Source of the DNA: [Limnothrix rosea] IAM M-220
Lineage (GTDB): Bacteria > Cyanobacteriota > Cyanobacteriia > Cyanobacteriales > MRBY01
Length of the DNA: 62,553 bases
Assembly (NCBI RefSeq): GCF_001904615.1
Contig: NZ_MRBY01000021.1
Location: 1-62,553 of the forward strand
Direction of reading: 5' to 3'
How positions within the stretch are numbered: position 1 is the first letter of the stretch; each line of letters starts with the position of its first letter. Both the position numbers and the translations under genes were made by a program. Positions 10,368-19,146 of this stretch are shown one piece after another. Below the pieces are notes generated by a model. That model ran no database searches. It saw only the letters and a list, made by a program, of their open reading frames with translations, and had not been told where the DNA came from.

Positions 10368-12758
10368 CTAACGGACTCCTTTATTCCAGCGGGCGATCGC
10401 CCCCATGGCCGAGCTATGGGATGGACTATCTGCCGGGACTAATTTTGCCGTTTGAACAGCGAGCTTATATTTCCCTTGGGCAGCACGGGAATTTGCTAAT
10501 AGATAAATAGTGCGGCTCCACTGATCTTGGAGAACACGGGCTTCGGCAAAGGCTGGTTCGTTAGGCTTAATGGTTTTGAGGATATTAATGCCGCGACTGT
10601 AGGAAGAGGCTTGGTTCGGAATAATTTCCTCTTTGGCATTGGCGATAATTTGGCGATTTTTCTGGGCTGCGGCCAGCTGCGGTTCCCATTTTTTGATGGA
10701 ATTTTGGGCAAGGCCATAAACCTGGGGCACATCAGACGGTACAAGGCGAGCAGCGGCGATCGCCCCGGCAATGTCCCCTTTCATAGCTCTGGCTTCGGCA
10801 ATGTCTAAGATCACACGACTCCAGCGATTAATTTGGGTGCGAGCTTCATTATAAAGGGGAGTTCCGGGCTTAATGGTGCGGGCAGCGGCGATCGCCTGAT
10901 TAAAGCTCGAAGCCTGACTAGATCGCAGTACCTGACTTGCCTCCGTCAAAATACTCTCATTTTGAGTTTGTAGCTCAGCCCCATTCGGAACAATGACGCT
11001 AGTCCCAACCGAGGGCATAGCTGGCGCAGTTCCTCGGTTACCCCTGTTGTTGCCCGCTGCCGGTGCAGTAGAGCCATTGCCACTACCCATGCCAGCATCA
11101 GCTACCGATGGACTAGTCGCACCATTGCTTTGACCATTAGCAGCCGCGGTCGCCGCCGTTGAATTACCCTCACCCGCTGCGTTGCCAGAGGCATTGTCTA
11201 TATTGCCAGAAATACCATTATTGCCAGCCGTTGTGTTCCCCGCAGCACCATTAGGAGTATTACTGCCGTTGCCCGCATCGGTATTGCCAGCTTCTGCATT
11301 GTCAGAGTCTGTGCCCGTTGGATTTGCCGTTATCGGTAGTGCTGGATTCCCCGTCCCCGCAATGGTGGCATCGTTACCCGTCGAATGCTCACCAACATTG
11401 CCCGGCTCAGTTTCCGAGCCATCAACTGTCGCGGGAGAACTGCCATCCCTAGGGCTACCGTCAGGATTTGTGGCCGATGGATCACTTGCTTCGCCTCCAC
11501 CAGAGTCCGTGGCCTCAGTTTGCCAGAACGCAAAATTAAAGTCTTCCCCTTTAAAGGCCTGCCACCCCAATGCTCCGAGGAGGAGCAACAGCAGTAACAG
11601 TAACCACTGCCAACTGGCTAAATACCAAGGCTGCTTATCTTTGTCCTTCCCAGAGGATTGCCCAAAACCTGTGGGCATCATAGCCGGTTCAGTCGGATCG
11701 ATATCAGAGGCTTCTTCATCTACAAATATCGCTTCCTCGTCAATGGGAGCTACATCAAAATCGTGGATTGCGAGGTCATCTCCATCGCTAGAGTAGGGAT
11801 AATCAACCAAGTCATCAATAACGACTTCGGCGGGTTGATCGGTGGGTAATGGCTCAGTGTCATCGTTAGCGCCCATCTTGATATGGCTAGAATGACCGTG
11901 ACCATTAGTAAAAGGTGGTTCTGTTTCTTTGCCATTCGCGTACTCAGCTAAACTTGCACCAATGGGAATGGCTGTTTGCCAATGAATTTTTGATGTTTCA
12001 CCCGTGGGTAAAATTAATTCGCGGCTAGCGGCAAGGGAGGGGATGACCATCATGGGCGTTTGAACCGGTCGCCAGTGATGTTCGCTTAGCTCTTGGAGGC
12101 GATCGCCCAAATACCGATTGAGTAGATCAAGAGTGAGGTCACTGCGGTGATAGCGGAGTGCCTCTAGTACCGATGCGGTAAACATACCGTGGCCGAGTGC
12201 CGCCGTTTCATGGGAAAACTCCTCTGGTTTACAAGAAAGAATCGCCGCAATTCCCATTTGTCCAGCAAGATCTAAAGTTTGTTCCCCCACCTCACCATTG
12301 CCGACGACGGCTGTAGAACGATTCATATCAAGCAGGGCAATAATTTTGCCTGCCCCTTGCTGCCGTAAAGCATTAAAAACTTTGCTAATGGGAATGCCCG
12401 TTGCTGCCGGATTATCGAGCTGGGCATCGATGGGCAATAAATAATCCTCGCCTAGGTGCTGAACGGCGTAGCCGCTAAAGACAAACCACAAAATCGAAGA
12501 GCCACTGCGGTTGGTTGTGGAGCCATGCTTACTAAAGCCCCTCTCGATCCAATCCAATAAATTCTTTCTAGTGGGATATGTCGGCTCTTCGTTAACCCAT
12601 GGAGAATTATCGGTGAATGTCAGGGTTTGACAGGAGCTAATCCGTGCCTCTTCACAAAAAAACCGCTCTAAATCCTCAATATCTGCTTGCGCATAGGAAA
12701 GTGGTTGCACATGTTGGTAACTATTTATACCAATGCCGATGAAGTTGTAGTTTGTCAT
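10368..12758 (-). CDS. Membrane-anchored pseudo-orthocaspase (catalytic His-Cys replaced by Tyr-Asn)
   Basis: A 796-residue protein whose N-terminal caspase-like (peptidase C14) domain spans about 1-250. Where active orthocaspases have SGHG and DxCRS, this one has FSGYAVQ (Y97) and LLDMNRS (N146), so the catalytic dyad is Tyr-Asn and the domain should lack protease activity. Such Y-N variants are known in cyanobacteria. An acidic region, a membrane segment (about 379-401, poly-Leu), a Gly/Asn/Ala/Thr-rich linker (about 415-610) and a C-terminal helical region with two repeated units (RW....A.A...G) follow. I chose ATG at 12758 (MTNYNFIGIG) because the caspase fold begins there; an ATG or alternative start further upstream adds 34 non-family residues. 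It probably works as a scaffold or sensor. Confidence 0.85.
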   Translation of the reverse strand: MTNYNFIGIGINSYQHVQPLSYAQADIEDLERFFCEEARISSCQTLTFTDNSPWVNEEPTYPTRKNLLDWIERGFSKHGSTTNRSGSSILWFVFSGYAVQHLGEDYLLPIDAQLDNPAATGIPISKVFNALRQQGAGKIIALLDMNRSTAVVGNGEVGEQTLDLAGQMGIAAILSCKPEEFSHETAALGHGMFTASVLEALRYHRSDLTLDLLNRYLGDRLQELSEHHWRPVQTPMMVIPSLAASRELILPTGETSKIHWQTAIPIGASLAEYANGKETEPPFTNGHGHSSHIKMGANDDTEPLPTDQPAEVVIDDLVDYPYSSDGDDLAIHDFDVAPIDEEAIFVDEEASDIDPTEPAMMPTGFGQSSGKDKDKQPWYLASWQWLLLLLLLLLGALGWQAFKGEDFNFAFWQTEATDSGGGEASDPSATNPDGSPRDGSSPATVDGSETEPGNVGEHSTGNDATIAGTGNPALPITANPTGTDSDNAEAGNTDAGNGSNTPNGAAGNTTAGNNGISGNIDNASGNAAGEGNSTAATAAANGQSNGATSPSVADAGMGSGNGSTAPAAGNNRGNRGTAPAMPSVGTSVIVPNGAELQTQNESILTEASQVLRSSQASSFNQAIAAARTIKPGTPLYNEARTQINRWSRVILDIAEARAMKGDIAGAIAAARLVPSDVPQVYGLAQNSIKKWEPQLAAAQKNRQIIANAKEEIIPNQASSYSRGINILKTIKPNEPAFAEARVLQDQWSRTIYLLANSRAAQGKYKLAVQTAKLVPADSPSHSSAMGAIARWNKGVR

Positions 12759-13021
12759 GGTCCTAGAGAATTTAGAGGCGATGGTGTTATCCCCATTTGT
12801 CGCTAAGTATAGCAACCTCCTTTCGTTCTGTTCTGGCGATCGCAACCACTGTTTACGCAATTGATTTGAATTCCCCTAGATTTAAGATGCTGACGAAATT
12901 AACTGGGATATTTTGGGAGTCAATGGGTTAATAGTTTGTACGAAAATTGTCTGAGGGGGTTACGCTTTGAGGATTAAGACTTTATAATTGAAATTCTGTA
13001 AAAAATCGTACATATAGTACT

Positions 13022-13192
13022 ATGGCAGCTCCTAAAAAGAAAACCTCTAAGACAAAGCGCGATCAACGTCGTGCCCACTGGAATCGTAAGGCTACCCTCG
13101 CCGCACAGAAAGCCCTTTCCCAAGGCAAGTCTGTCCTCACTGGTCGCTCTACTTTCGTTTATCCCACCCCTGAAGATGACGACGAAGAGTAA
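13022..13192 (+). CDS. rpmF: 50S ribosomal protein L32
   Basis: A 56-residue basic protein beginning [20 protein letters not shown], the conserved L32 N-terminus, and ending with an acidic tail typical of cyanobacterial L32 (PTPEDDDEE). The usual zinc-binding cysteines of some L32 types are absent, as is normal for cyanobacteria. An own promoter region lies in 12861-13021 and a strong terminator follows at 13258. Confidence 0.95.
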   Translation: MAAPKKKTSKTKRDQRRAHWNRKATLAAQKALSQGKSVLTGRSTFVYPTPEDDDEE

Positions 13193-13257
13193 AAGTAAAT
13201 TCCGTTTTATTTTTAATCCTTTATCTCTTATTCAAAATTTATATATTTATCCATTAC

Positions 13258-13288
13258 GGTAGGCCTTGCTCAATGCCTACCTTTTTTA
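13258..13288 (+). terminator. Rho-independent terminator of rpmF
   Basis: Perfect 7-bp stem GGTAGGC (13258-13264) / GCCTACC (13275-13281) with a 10-base loop, followed by six T residues. Confidence 0.85.
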
Positions 13289-13461
13289 TTGATGAATCAA
13301 CCCTAGGCCGTAGTTTTTGTCAGGCCAAGATGTCTCGGCAATAGAGCGCTAATTTTTTAGTGTTTTCAGAAGCCTTGGGGGTGAAGTCTGTGCTGATGCT
13401 CTGCCAACTCTCAGGGTTGCGACCTACAGTGGAGAAATATGTCGTATTTTTCTGGGCAACA

Positions 13462-14415
13462 ATGGCTACGGTTAAGTCTTTTTTGTTTGCAATCTACGCT
13501 GCATTGAATAATGTCTATAGCGGCTGGATTTTATGGAATTTGTTTTTGGCTTTTTTGCCGTTATTGATGAGTGTTGTTTTATTCCGGCGGCAAACTTTAA
13601 CGGGAATAAAATTTTTCGGGGCTTGTTTTGGCTTAGGACTCATTGGCATTGTCGGCACGCAGCTCCGTACGCCGTGGGTGATTGAACGCGTTTTAAATAA
13701 GGTGGATGGGGCGATCGCCAACAATCCGGCAATGTTATTAAATGCGCTGTGGTTTGCCGCGATTGTCGTGTTTACCTTGGGGATGAGCTTTTGGCTCTTT
13801 CGTAAAGAAAAGACCCTAAAGTCGATATTGTGGTGGCTCTGTTTTGTGACGTTTATTTGTTTTTTGCCGAATGCGCCCTATGTGCTGACGGATATTATTC
13901 ATCTGATTCGCGGGACGAGTTCTGGGCAAATTCCGACTTGGGTTGTGGCTTTGGTTTTTATTCCGCTCCATGTGACGGCGATCGCCCTTGCTTTTGAGGC
14001 CTATGTTTTATCGATTTTGAATCTGGACTATTATTTGCGGGAGCGGGCGGGACAGCGCTGGATTTTGCCGACGGAGTTAATTATTCATTTGTTGAGTGCT
14101 ATCGGTATTTACCTTGGTCGATTTATGCGGTTTAACAGTTGGGATTTAGTTGTTGATCCTAGTAGTGTGGTCGTGAGTACGCTCAATACTTTGACATCAA
14201 GACGACCTTTGGCAGTTATTGGGGTAACTTTCATTATTTTGACGGTGCTGTATTGGGTGATGAAGCAGGTGACGTTAGGATTACGGCTGCGGATTTATTT
14301 GGCAAAACAGGGTATTGATGTCTTTGATTTACCCGAGCAGCTCAGCGTTAAGTCTTCGGCATCTACGACTCCAGCAATGCCATTGACATCGAATATGACG
14401 AATAAATCACCTTGA
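13462..14415 (+). CDS. DUF1361 family membrane protein
   Basis: A polytopic membrane protein of about 317 residues with seven or so hydrophobic segments. The DUF1361 hallmarks are LPNAPYVLTDIIHL in the middle and GIYLGRFMRFNSWD further on. Function is unknown. I chose the ATG at 13462 (MATVKSFLFAIY); the longest frame starts with a GTG at 13360 and would add 34 residues without family resemblance. It stands alone between rpmF and a cell-wall peptidase gene. Confidence 0.85.
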   Translation: MATVKSFLFAIYAALNNVYSGWILWNLFLAFLPLLMSVVLFRRQTLTGIKFFGACFGLGLIGIVGTQLRTPWVIERVLNKVDGAIANNPAMLLNALWFAAIVVFTLGMSFWLFRKEKTLKSILWWLCFVTFICFLPNAPYVLTDIIHLIRGTSSGQIPTWVVALVFIPLHVTAIALAFEAYVLSILNLDYYLRERAGQRWILPTELIIHLLSAIGIYLGRFMRFNSWDLVVDPSSVVVSTLNTLTSRRPLAVIGVTFIILTVLYWVMKQVTLGLRLRIYLAKQGIDVFDLPEQLSVKSSASTTPAMPLTSNMTNKSP

Positions 14416-14761
14416 GTTTCAGTGGCGATCGCCCAATGGGTCTGCTATGCTTCCGCCGACCAATAATCATGATCTCGGAACAAAAGTCATGGCGATCGCT
14501 GTCTGAAGAAAAAATTAAATGAGACATTTCATAATCATTCTTCGGTCAGAATACCCAATAATTTTAGAGGCTCTACAAATGCAATCTTGAATCGCTTATA
14601 AAATCAAGGTTTTAGTTTACCCATTTGTCACTCTCACTTTTTAAATTGGTATAAATAACGTGACTCATTACTCATTCTGGCGCGAAGCCACTACAATAAA
14701 TGGTCAAATTGGATTGTTTTCTCAAACCACGGTATGTCGCTTTTTTGAAATTTAGACACTT
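14416..14761. other. 346-bp intergenic region, no feature recognised
   Basis: AT-rich sequence with two HIP1-like sites and no plausible reading frame. It should hold the promoter of the M23 peptidase gene that starts at 14762. Confidence 0.5.
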
Positions 14762-15436
14762 ATGCTAAATCAACGTTCATTCCTTCTCTGGCAGCGTCAT
14801 TGGCTCAAATCTATTGTTTTCGGCGTTGTCACTTTTGCATTAGTACTTGGCCTTAATACAGTGCCCCACCGTGTCACTGCTCCCGCGGCGATCGCCGGCG
14901 AATCCCTACAAGCGACAAATACAGCGACAAATACATGGCGACAAGCCTCATTTCCCGTCGAAAATTTCCAAAGGTATACTTCCGGGTTTGGCTATCGCAG
15001 CTCCCCTGTAACAGGGCAAAGACAATTTCACCGTGGTATTGACATTGCTGCACCTTTAGGAAGCTATATCCGTAACTGGTGGGGCGGCAAGGTTACAAAA
15101 CTCTCTGACAACACCGCCTGCGGCACAATGATTTGGGTCAAGTCTGGGGAGTGGGAGCATATTTATTGTCACCTCAGTGGCTATGTCGCCACCTCAGAGC
15201 AAGGCACTTATCTGATGGATCGCAATGGCGGTATCCAGTTGTGGTTAGGGCAGGAAATTCCCGCTGGTACGCGCATCGGTCGGATCGGCATGACGGGTCG
15301 GACAACGGGGCCACACCTCCACTGGGGTCTGAAATATTCGGGACAGTACGTTGATCCCGCCCTCGTTTTACGGGCAATGTACAATCAGAGCACTGCTTCG
15401 ATCGATAATCTAGATAGTCTAGTGCGACCAACTTAA
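14762..15436 (+). CDS. Secreted M23 family metallopeptidase (LytM-like)
   Basis: Predicted zinc peptidase that cuts peptidoglycan cross-links in the periplasm. A signal peptide (basic start, hydrophobic core about 15-35, A-x-A near 42-46) precedes the M23 domain. Zinc ligands are H90 and D94 in FHRGIDIAAP and H187 in GPHLHWGL, with H185 and the H137 of YCHLSG as catalytic histidines, so all active-site residues are present. At 224 residues it is compact, with no LysM or other wall-binding domain. It starts with ATG and ends in a hairpin terminator that overlaps the 3' end of convergent nagA. Confidence 0.9.
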   Translation: MLNQRSFLLWQRHWLKSIVFGVVTFALVLGLNTVPHRVTAPAAIAGESLQATNTATNTWRQASFPVENFQRYTSGFGYRSSPVTGQRQFHRGIDIAAPLGSYIRNWWGGKVTKLSDNTACGTMIWVKSGEWEHIYCHLSGYVATSEQGTYLMDRNGGIQLWLGQEIPAGTRIGRIGMTGRTTGPHLHWGLKYSGQYVDPALVLRAMYNQSTASIDNLDSLVRPT

Positions 15437-15458
15437 GGACAATTAAAATTTAATTCAC

Positions 15459-16571
15459 TTAAATTCGGGAGAAAGAAATTTCTCCTTTTTTTTGTGTCCA
15501 ACGTAAAAGATTGACGGGTTGACCTGTTGTGAGGGTGGCCATCTTTAGGGCTTTGCGTGGGGCAGTGGTAGCTAGGGCGATCGCCGTTTCGAGATCGCAA
15601 ATTTGCCATTTCACCAGATTTTTCACCCCCTCAAAGAGCGGCAATGTTGTTCCGGATAAAGTGCCGTTGTCTAAACGAGCGGTTCCTTTGGTTACAGTAA
15701 TTTGGCGATCGTCCCAAGGATAAACCCCATCCGGTAAACCGATAGGAGCTAAAGCGTCACTGACCAGAAATGCGCCTTTTTCAAATTGCGCCGCCCGTAG
15801 AAAAACTTCTAACATTGTGCGATTGACGTGCTGACCATCGGCAATAAACCCACAATAAACTTCTGGATACACCATTGCCGCACCGAGCATTCCAGCTTCG
15901 CGGTGGTGCAAACTGGGCATGGCGTTAAAAGCGTGGGTGACCATTGACGCACCATAGGCAAAGGCTTTATTGGCTTGATCTTCAGTGGCGAGGGAATGCC
16001 CTAAACTGACCACAATATCTTGAGAATGGAGATATTCAACGCACCCATTGCTGGGATCAAGTTCTGGTGCGAGGGTCATAATTTTGATGAGAGGGGCAAA
16101 ATCACCAATAACCGCTTTCAGTTTTTCGAGGGTTAATGGCTGCAAATGTTGTTTTGGGTGAGCGCCGCGTTTTTCGTAATTTAGGAAAGGTCCCTCTAGA
16201 TGAATGCCTAAAACTTGTGCTGTATTCGGTTGGGGATTTGCCCAAAGCTCTGCAAAAACCGAGAGCGATCGCCGAATATTTTCGAGGGAAGTGGTGACAA
16301 TGGTCGGACAGAAACCATCAACGCCTTGCTCCCAAAGATAATCACAAATTTCTGTTAATTTCGGCAAATCATCACGGGTCACTTCTGGAAAAGCCAGACC
16401 TAATCCCCCATTAATCTGTAAATCTAGACCGCCGAGGGACAGCCAATCCCCACCTAAATCTTGAATATTTTCTTGGAATTCTGGCAGAATGGGCACAGTA
16501 ATCGGCTGCATGTGAGTGAGGCAAGAATTTTCGTCTAAGCGCAGCCAGTATTTATCCTCAAATCCCACCAT
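15459..16571 (-). CDS. nagA: N-acetylglucosamine-6-phosphate deacetylase
   Basis: Amidohydrolase that removes the acetyl group from GlcNAc-6-phosphate in amino-sugar recycling. Motifs seen: LQINGG near the start of the barrel, HLEGPFLN, SLGHS, THAFNAM and the catalytic aspartate in SDALAPIG. The first ATG consistent with the family is at 16571 (MVGFEDKYWLRLD). The preceding codons read LINAR, which resembles the conserved N-terminus of this family, so a rare start (CTG or ATT just upstream) may be used. The open frame runs on to 16973 but that part is antisense to purE and is not real. The last codons form part of the terminator of the convergent M23 gene. Confidence 0.9.
   Translation of the reverse strand: MVGFEDKYWLRLDENSCLTHMQPITVPILPEFQENIQDLGGDWLSLGGLDLQINGGLGLAFPEVTRDDLPKLTEICDYLWEQGVDGFCPTIVTTSLENIRRSLSVFAELWANPQPNTAQVLGIHLEGPFLNYEKRGAHPKQHLQPLTLEKLKAVIGDFAPLIKIMTLAPELDPSNGCVEYLHSQDIVVSLGHSLATEDQANKAFAYGASMVTHAFNAMPSLHHREAGMLGAAMVYPEVYCGFIADGQHVNRTMLEVFLRAAQFEKGAFLVSDALAPIGLPDGVYPWDDRQITVTKGTARLDNGTLSGTTLPLFEGVKNLVKWQICDLETAIALATTAPRKALKMATLTTGQPVNLLRWTQKKGEISFSRI
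15468..15493 (+). terminator. Terminator of the M23 gene, inside the nagA 3' end
   Basis: Perfect stem GGAGAAA (15468-15474) / TTTCTCC (15479-15485), loop GAAA, then eight T residues. It lies within the last codons of convergent nagA, so the same bases encode the NagA C-terminus. Confidence 0.85.
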
Positions 16572-16652
16572 ACGGGCATTAATCAGCGTTTGTGCAATAT
16601 TCTTGCTTTGTTTATGATGGGTAGTCGGTGAAACGTACACGAGCAAAGACCT

Positions 16653-17177
16653 ATGAGTGCAACCAATCCCCTTGTCGGCATTATTATGGGGAGCGATTCT
16701 GATCTTCCCACAATGCAAGCGGCGATCGCCATCTGTGAGCAATTTAATGTGCCCCACGAAGTCGGGATTGTGTCTGCCCACCGTACTCCTGAGCGCATGG
16801 TGGAATATGCTCAAACTGCCCACGAACGCGGCATTAAAGTGATTATTGCAGGGGCTGGCGGTGCGGCGCATCTTCCCGGTATGGTGGCAGCTCTGACTGC
16901 TTTGCCAGTAATTGGTGTTCCCGTTAAAACCAGTACCCTCAGTGGTGTTGATTCCCTTTATTCCATCGTCCAAATGCCTCGCGGAATCCCTGTCGCAACG
17001 GTGGCGATCGGTAATGCAATGAATGCTGGTTTATTGGCTGTGCAAATCCTCGGTGCGTTTGATCCAGAATTATTGAAAGCAGTTCAGGATTATCGCCAAA
17101 GCTTAAAAGATATGGTTTTGGATAAACAATCTAACCTCGAAAGAATGGGCTATCAAGATTACCTAACGCGAATGTAG
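16653..17177 (+). CDS. purE: N5-carboxyaminoimidazole ribonucleotide mutase (PurE)
   Basis: Purine biosynthesis enzyme converting N5-CAIR to CAIR. The class I PurE motifs are all visible: [10 protein letters not shown] at about 12-21, SAHRTPERM at about 41-49 and [18 protein letters not shown] at about 66-83. The 174-residue length is normal. It is divergent from nagA with about 80 bases between the two starts, so the promoters are back to back. Confidence 0.96.
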   Translation: MSATNPLVGIIMGSDSDLPTMQAAIAICEQFNVPHEVGIVSAHRTPERMVEYAQTAHERGIKVIIAGAGGAAHLPGMVAALTALPVIGVPVKTSTLSGVDSLYSIVQMPRGIPVATVAIGNAMNAGLLAVQILGAFDPELLKAVQDYRQSLKDMVLDKQSNLERMGYQDYLTRM

Positions 17178-17216
17178 TGACTTTAATTTTTGAGCCTTGA
17201 AGTTTCAAAAAAGTAT

Positions 17217-18014
17217 TTACGATAAAGTTGCAATTACATTAGCTTGCCAAAGATAATCTGTTACGTTGATTTTGATTGATTGTCCTATTTTTTGGAGCTG
17301 CAAACCTTCAGATTTTAGTTTTTGTTCTTGGTCTGGAACGTAGGGGATCAGTTCACCGCGAGAATTTAAAATTCGATGTAATGGATAATCATCAGTAGAC
17401 GTTTTCTTAAGGTATTGGGGAATGGCGCGAAAATAACTCCGATCAACGCCCATGCCTAAAAGCACCTCTTTATAAGTCACCACTTTGCCTGCGGGAATTT
17501 TACTGACAAAACTCAAAAATCGTTCGTAGGGAATTTCTGATAATGGCTTGAAAATAGCCGTTGTCACTTGAAGATTGTTGGCGATCGCCACATTGCCCGA
17601 CTCAACCACAACACCCAAGACCCCACGCTTACCCTTGAAGTTTTTCCAATCCTCAACAAACTCACTAATTTTTTTGCAAGGCTCACAATAAAAGGTCAGC
17701 CGGATTTTTGCGCCACTTTCAAATTCCAACAATGAACCGGGTTTGAGATGGTCAGCATCAATATTTTGAATAATCAAATTCTCCCGTAAAGAACCGGGGG
17801 CGATCGCCGCTTCTCTTAAATCCTCATCTCGCACAACTAAAACCTGTCTCGGGCTGATGGGATGACCATTGACATCGCCTTGAATGCCAAAACTTTTTTC
17901 TAGGAAGACTGACTGTTCTGGTCGCAATGACTCACCATGCTCACATTTACGAAATAACCCGACAATACTTCCCGACTGCTCTGACATAGATAATTGGCTG
18001 GATGAACTCCCCAT
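17217..18014 (-). CDS. MOSC domain fused to alkyltransferase-like (ATL) domain
   Basis: A 265-residue two-domain protein. Residues about 15-150 match a MOSC domain (SVFLEKSFGIQGDVNGH, VLVVRDEDL, GSLRENLI) with candidate cysteines C110 and C113 in FYCEPCKKI. Residues about 162-245 match the DNA-binding domain of O6-alkylguanine transferases (ERFLSFVSKIPAGKVVTYKEV, then PLHRI at 211-215). The usual acceptor cysteine of PCHR is a leucine (L212), as in alkyltransferase-like proteins, so it may bind but not repair alkylated DNA. The MOSC-ATL combination is unusual to me. ATG at 18014 is used; ATG at 17987 is an alternative. A true alkyltransferase gene lies about 1.7 kb away. Confidence 0.82.
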   Translation of the reverse strand: MGSSSSQLSMSEQSGSIVGLFRKCEHGESLRPEQSVFLEKSFGIQGDVNGHPISPRQVLVVRDEDLREAAIAPGSLRENLIIQNIDADHLKPGSLLEFESGAKIRLTFYCEPCKKISEFVEDWKNFKGKRGVLGVVVESGNVAIANNLQVTTAIFKPLSEIPYERFLSFVSKIPAGKVVTYKEVLLGMGVDRSYFRAIPQYLKKTSTDDYPLHRILNSRGELIPYVPDQEQKLKSEGLQLQKIGQSIKINVTDYLWQANVIATLS

Positions 18015-18124
18015 AAATTAACGTTTTGCCAATCTAGAGGTTTTTTGTAGCAAGAGAGTTATTTCAACAAGTGACCAAGACTCGATATCTTAGAACACAG
18101 TTGTTACCCTTTCATGTTGATTCT

Positions 18125-18571
18125 ATGAATTACTTTGTTGCGCTGCTTTGCTCAATGCTGCTGACTGTTGTTACTTTTGTCTCAAATGGAGCGCCTGCCA
18201 TGGCTGAGGCGATCGCCTCACCAGCACCTGATAACGCTCAGGTTTATATTATTTCTCCTGAAAATGGCAGCACAGTGTCCAGTCCTTTTACCATTCAATT
18301 TGGCCTATCTGGCATGGGCGTTGCACCTGCTGGCATCGACCGTCCCGCAACTGGACATCACCATTTATTAGTGGACTTAGAAACCTTGCCTGAACTTGAT
18401 CAGGCATTATCCGCAACGGAGCAAATCAAGCATTTTGGTGGCGGTCAAACTGAAGCAACGCTAGAACTTCCCCCCGGAAAGCACACCCTCCAACTGGTAC
18501 TGGGCAACTATGCTCACGTTCCCCATACTCCTCCTGTTTTGTCTGAGCCGATTAACATTACCGTCAAATAG
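18125..18571 (+). CDS. DUF4399 family exported protein
   Basis: A 148-residue protein with a signal peptide (hydrophobic core about 3-22, AMAEA cleavage region). The mature part carries the DUF4399 motifs VSSPFTIQFGLSGMGVAPAG, GHHHLLVD and HFGGGQTEA...LPPGKHTLQLVLG. The family is periplasmic and uncharacterised; the histidine-rich GHHH suggests possible metal binding, which is inference. The ATG at 18125 is chosen because it opens the signal peptide; the frame is open from 18071. Confidence 0.85.
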   Translation: MNYFVALLCSMLLTVVTFVSNGAPAMAEAIASPAPDNAQVYIISPENGSTVSSPFTIQFGLSGMGVAPAGIDRPATGHHHLLVDLETLPELDQALSATEQIKHFGGGQTEATLELPPGKHTLQLVLGNYAHVPHTPPVLSEPINITVK

Positions 18572-18669
18572 AGTTCGACTCTGCACTATTTTTGTAAGCT
18601 CTGAATTGTGACTAGCAAAACGATTCGGAGCTTAACTATGCACTACTCACAGAGTTGAAAGACACTCAC

Positions 18670-18924
18670 ATGATTGATTGGGCGATCGCCAGATTGAACG
18701 TGAAGGTAAAGCCGGGTAATACCGATGACCATAAACCTGTGGTGGAACTTTTGCAGGATTTATTTGGCAAAGTGTTTGCTGACAAAGGTTCTGTGTCCAA
18801 GCCTTTAATGAAGAAGTTGTAAGCGAAACACAATCTCATGCTTTTGGCCAAGCCACGCCGTAATATGAAAAATGATTTAATGCTTTTGCCGGATAAACTC
18901 CTTGCCCGTAAACGCGCTATCGTG
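18670..18924 (+). pseudogene. IS982-family transposase remnant
   Basis: The frame reads KPGNTDDHKPVVELLQDLFG then KVFADKG, KPRRNMKN and LLPDKLLARKRAIV, which match the C-terminal half of IS982-type DDE transposases. An in-frame TAA stop at 18820 interrupts it between KPLMKKL and LMLLAKPRRN, and both the N-terminal half and the last part (normally NQLKNISQIEHSRH...) are missing. It begins at a HIP1 site in MIDWAIARLN, which does not look like transposase. The element is dead. Both sides of the remnant abut other debris. Confidence 0.75.
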
Positions 18925-19016
18925 ATGCGGCTCATCTACCTATCAGAATTGCTAAGGAAATTTTCACCACTCAGGAATTACAGCGTTATTTTCGGTCTGA
19001 AGACTTACTACAGTAA
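18921..19016 (+). pseudogene. Unidentified C-terminal coding fragment
   Basis: A 31-codon frame reads RDAAHLPIRIAKEIFTTQEL, then QRYFRSEDLLQ and a TAA stop. It has a protein-like composition and no start codon, and begins exactly where the IS982 similarity ends, in another frame. It is probably the tail of a gene cut by rearrangement; I do not recognise the family. Confidence 0.3.
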
Positions 19017-19023
19017 ATAAGAA

Positions 19024-19146
19024 TTGCGGCGATCGCAACAAATAGGGATAAACCCGATGCTCTGGATGTCGTTTGCTCAGTTTGGGCTTGGGATACACCA
19101 TGTGCAGGCTGAGTTGGCGCATCAGGCATTGCATACGCTTACGATT
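19024..19146 (-). pseudogene. IS3-family transposase (OrfB) remnant
   Basis: Read on the minus strand from 19146, the sequence gives NRKRMQCLMRQLSLHMVYPK followed by PKLSKRHPEHRVYPYLLRSP, which matches the segment of IS3/IS150-type OrfB (usual form NRKRVQRLMR..GI.A.YPKP...PEH..YPYLLR). Only about 41 codons remain. On the plus strand this fragment supplies the first 41 codons of the open frame that continues into xisH, so that frame's N-terminus is an artefact. Confidence 0.75.

Noticed and set aside
11182-11796. 204-codon plus-strand frame inside the orthocaspase gene
   Set aside because: It is the antisense of the low-complexity Gly/Asn/Ala-rich linker, which leaves long stop-free frames by composition.
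16572-16973. N-terminal extension of nagA
   Set aside because: It is antisense to purE, Cys/His-rich and unrelated to the NagA family; the real gene begins near 16571.
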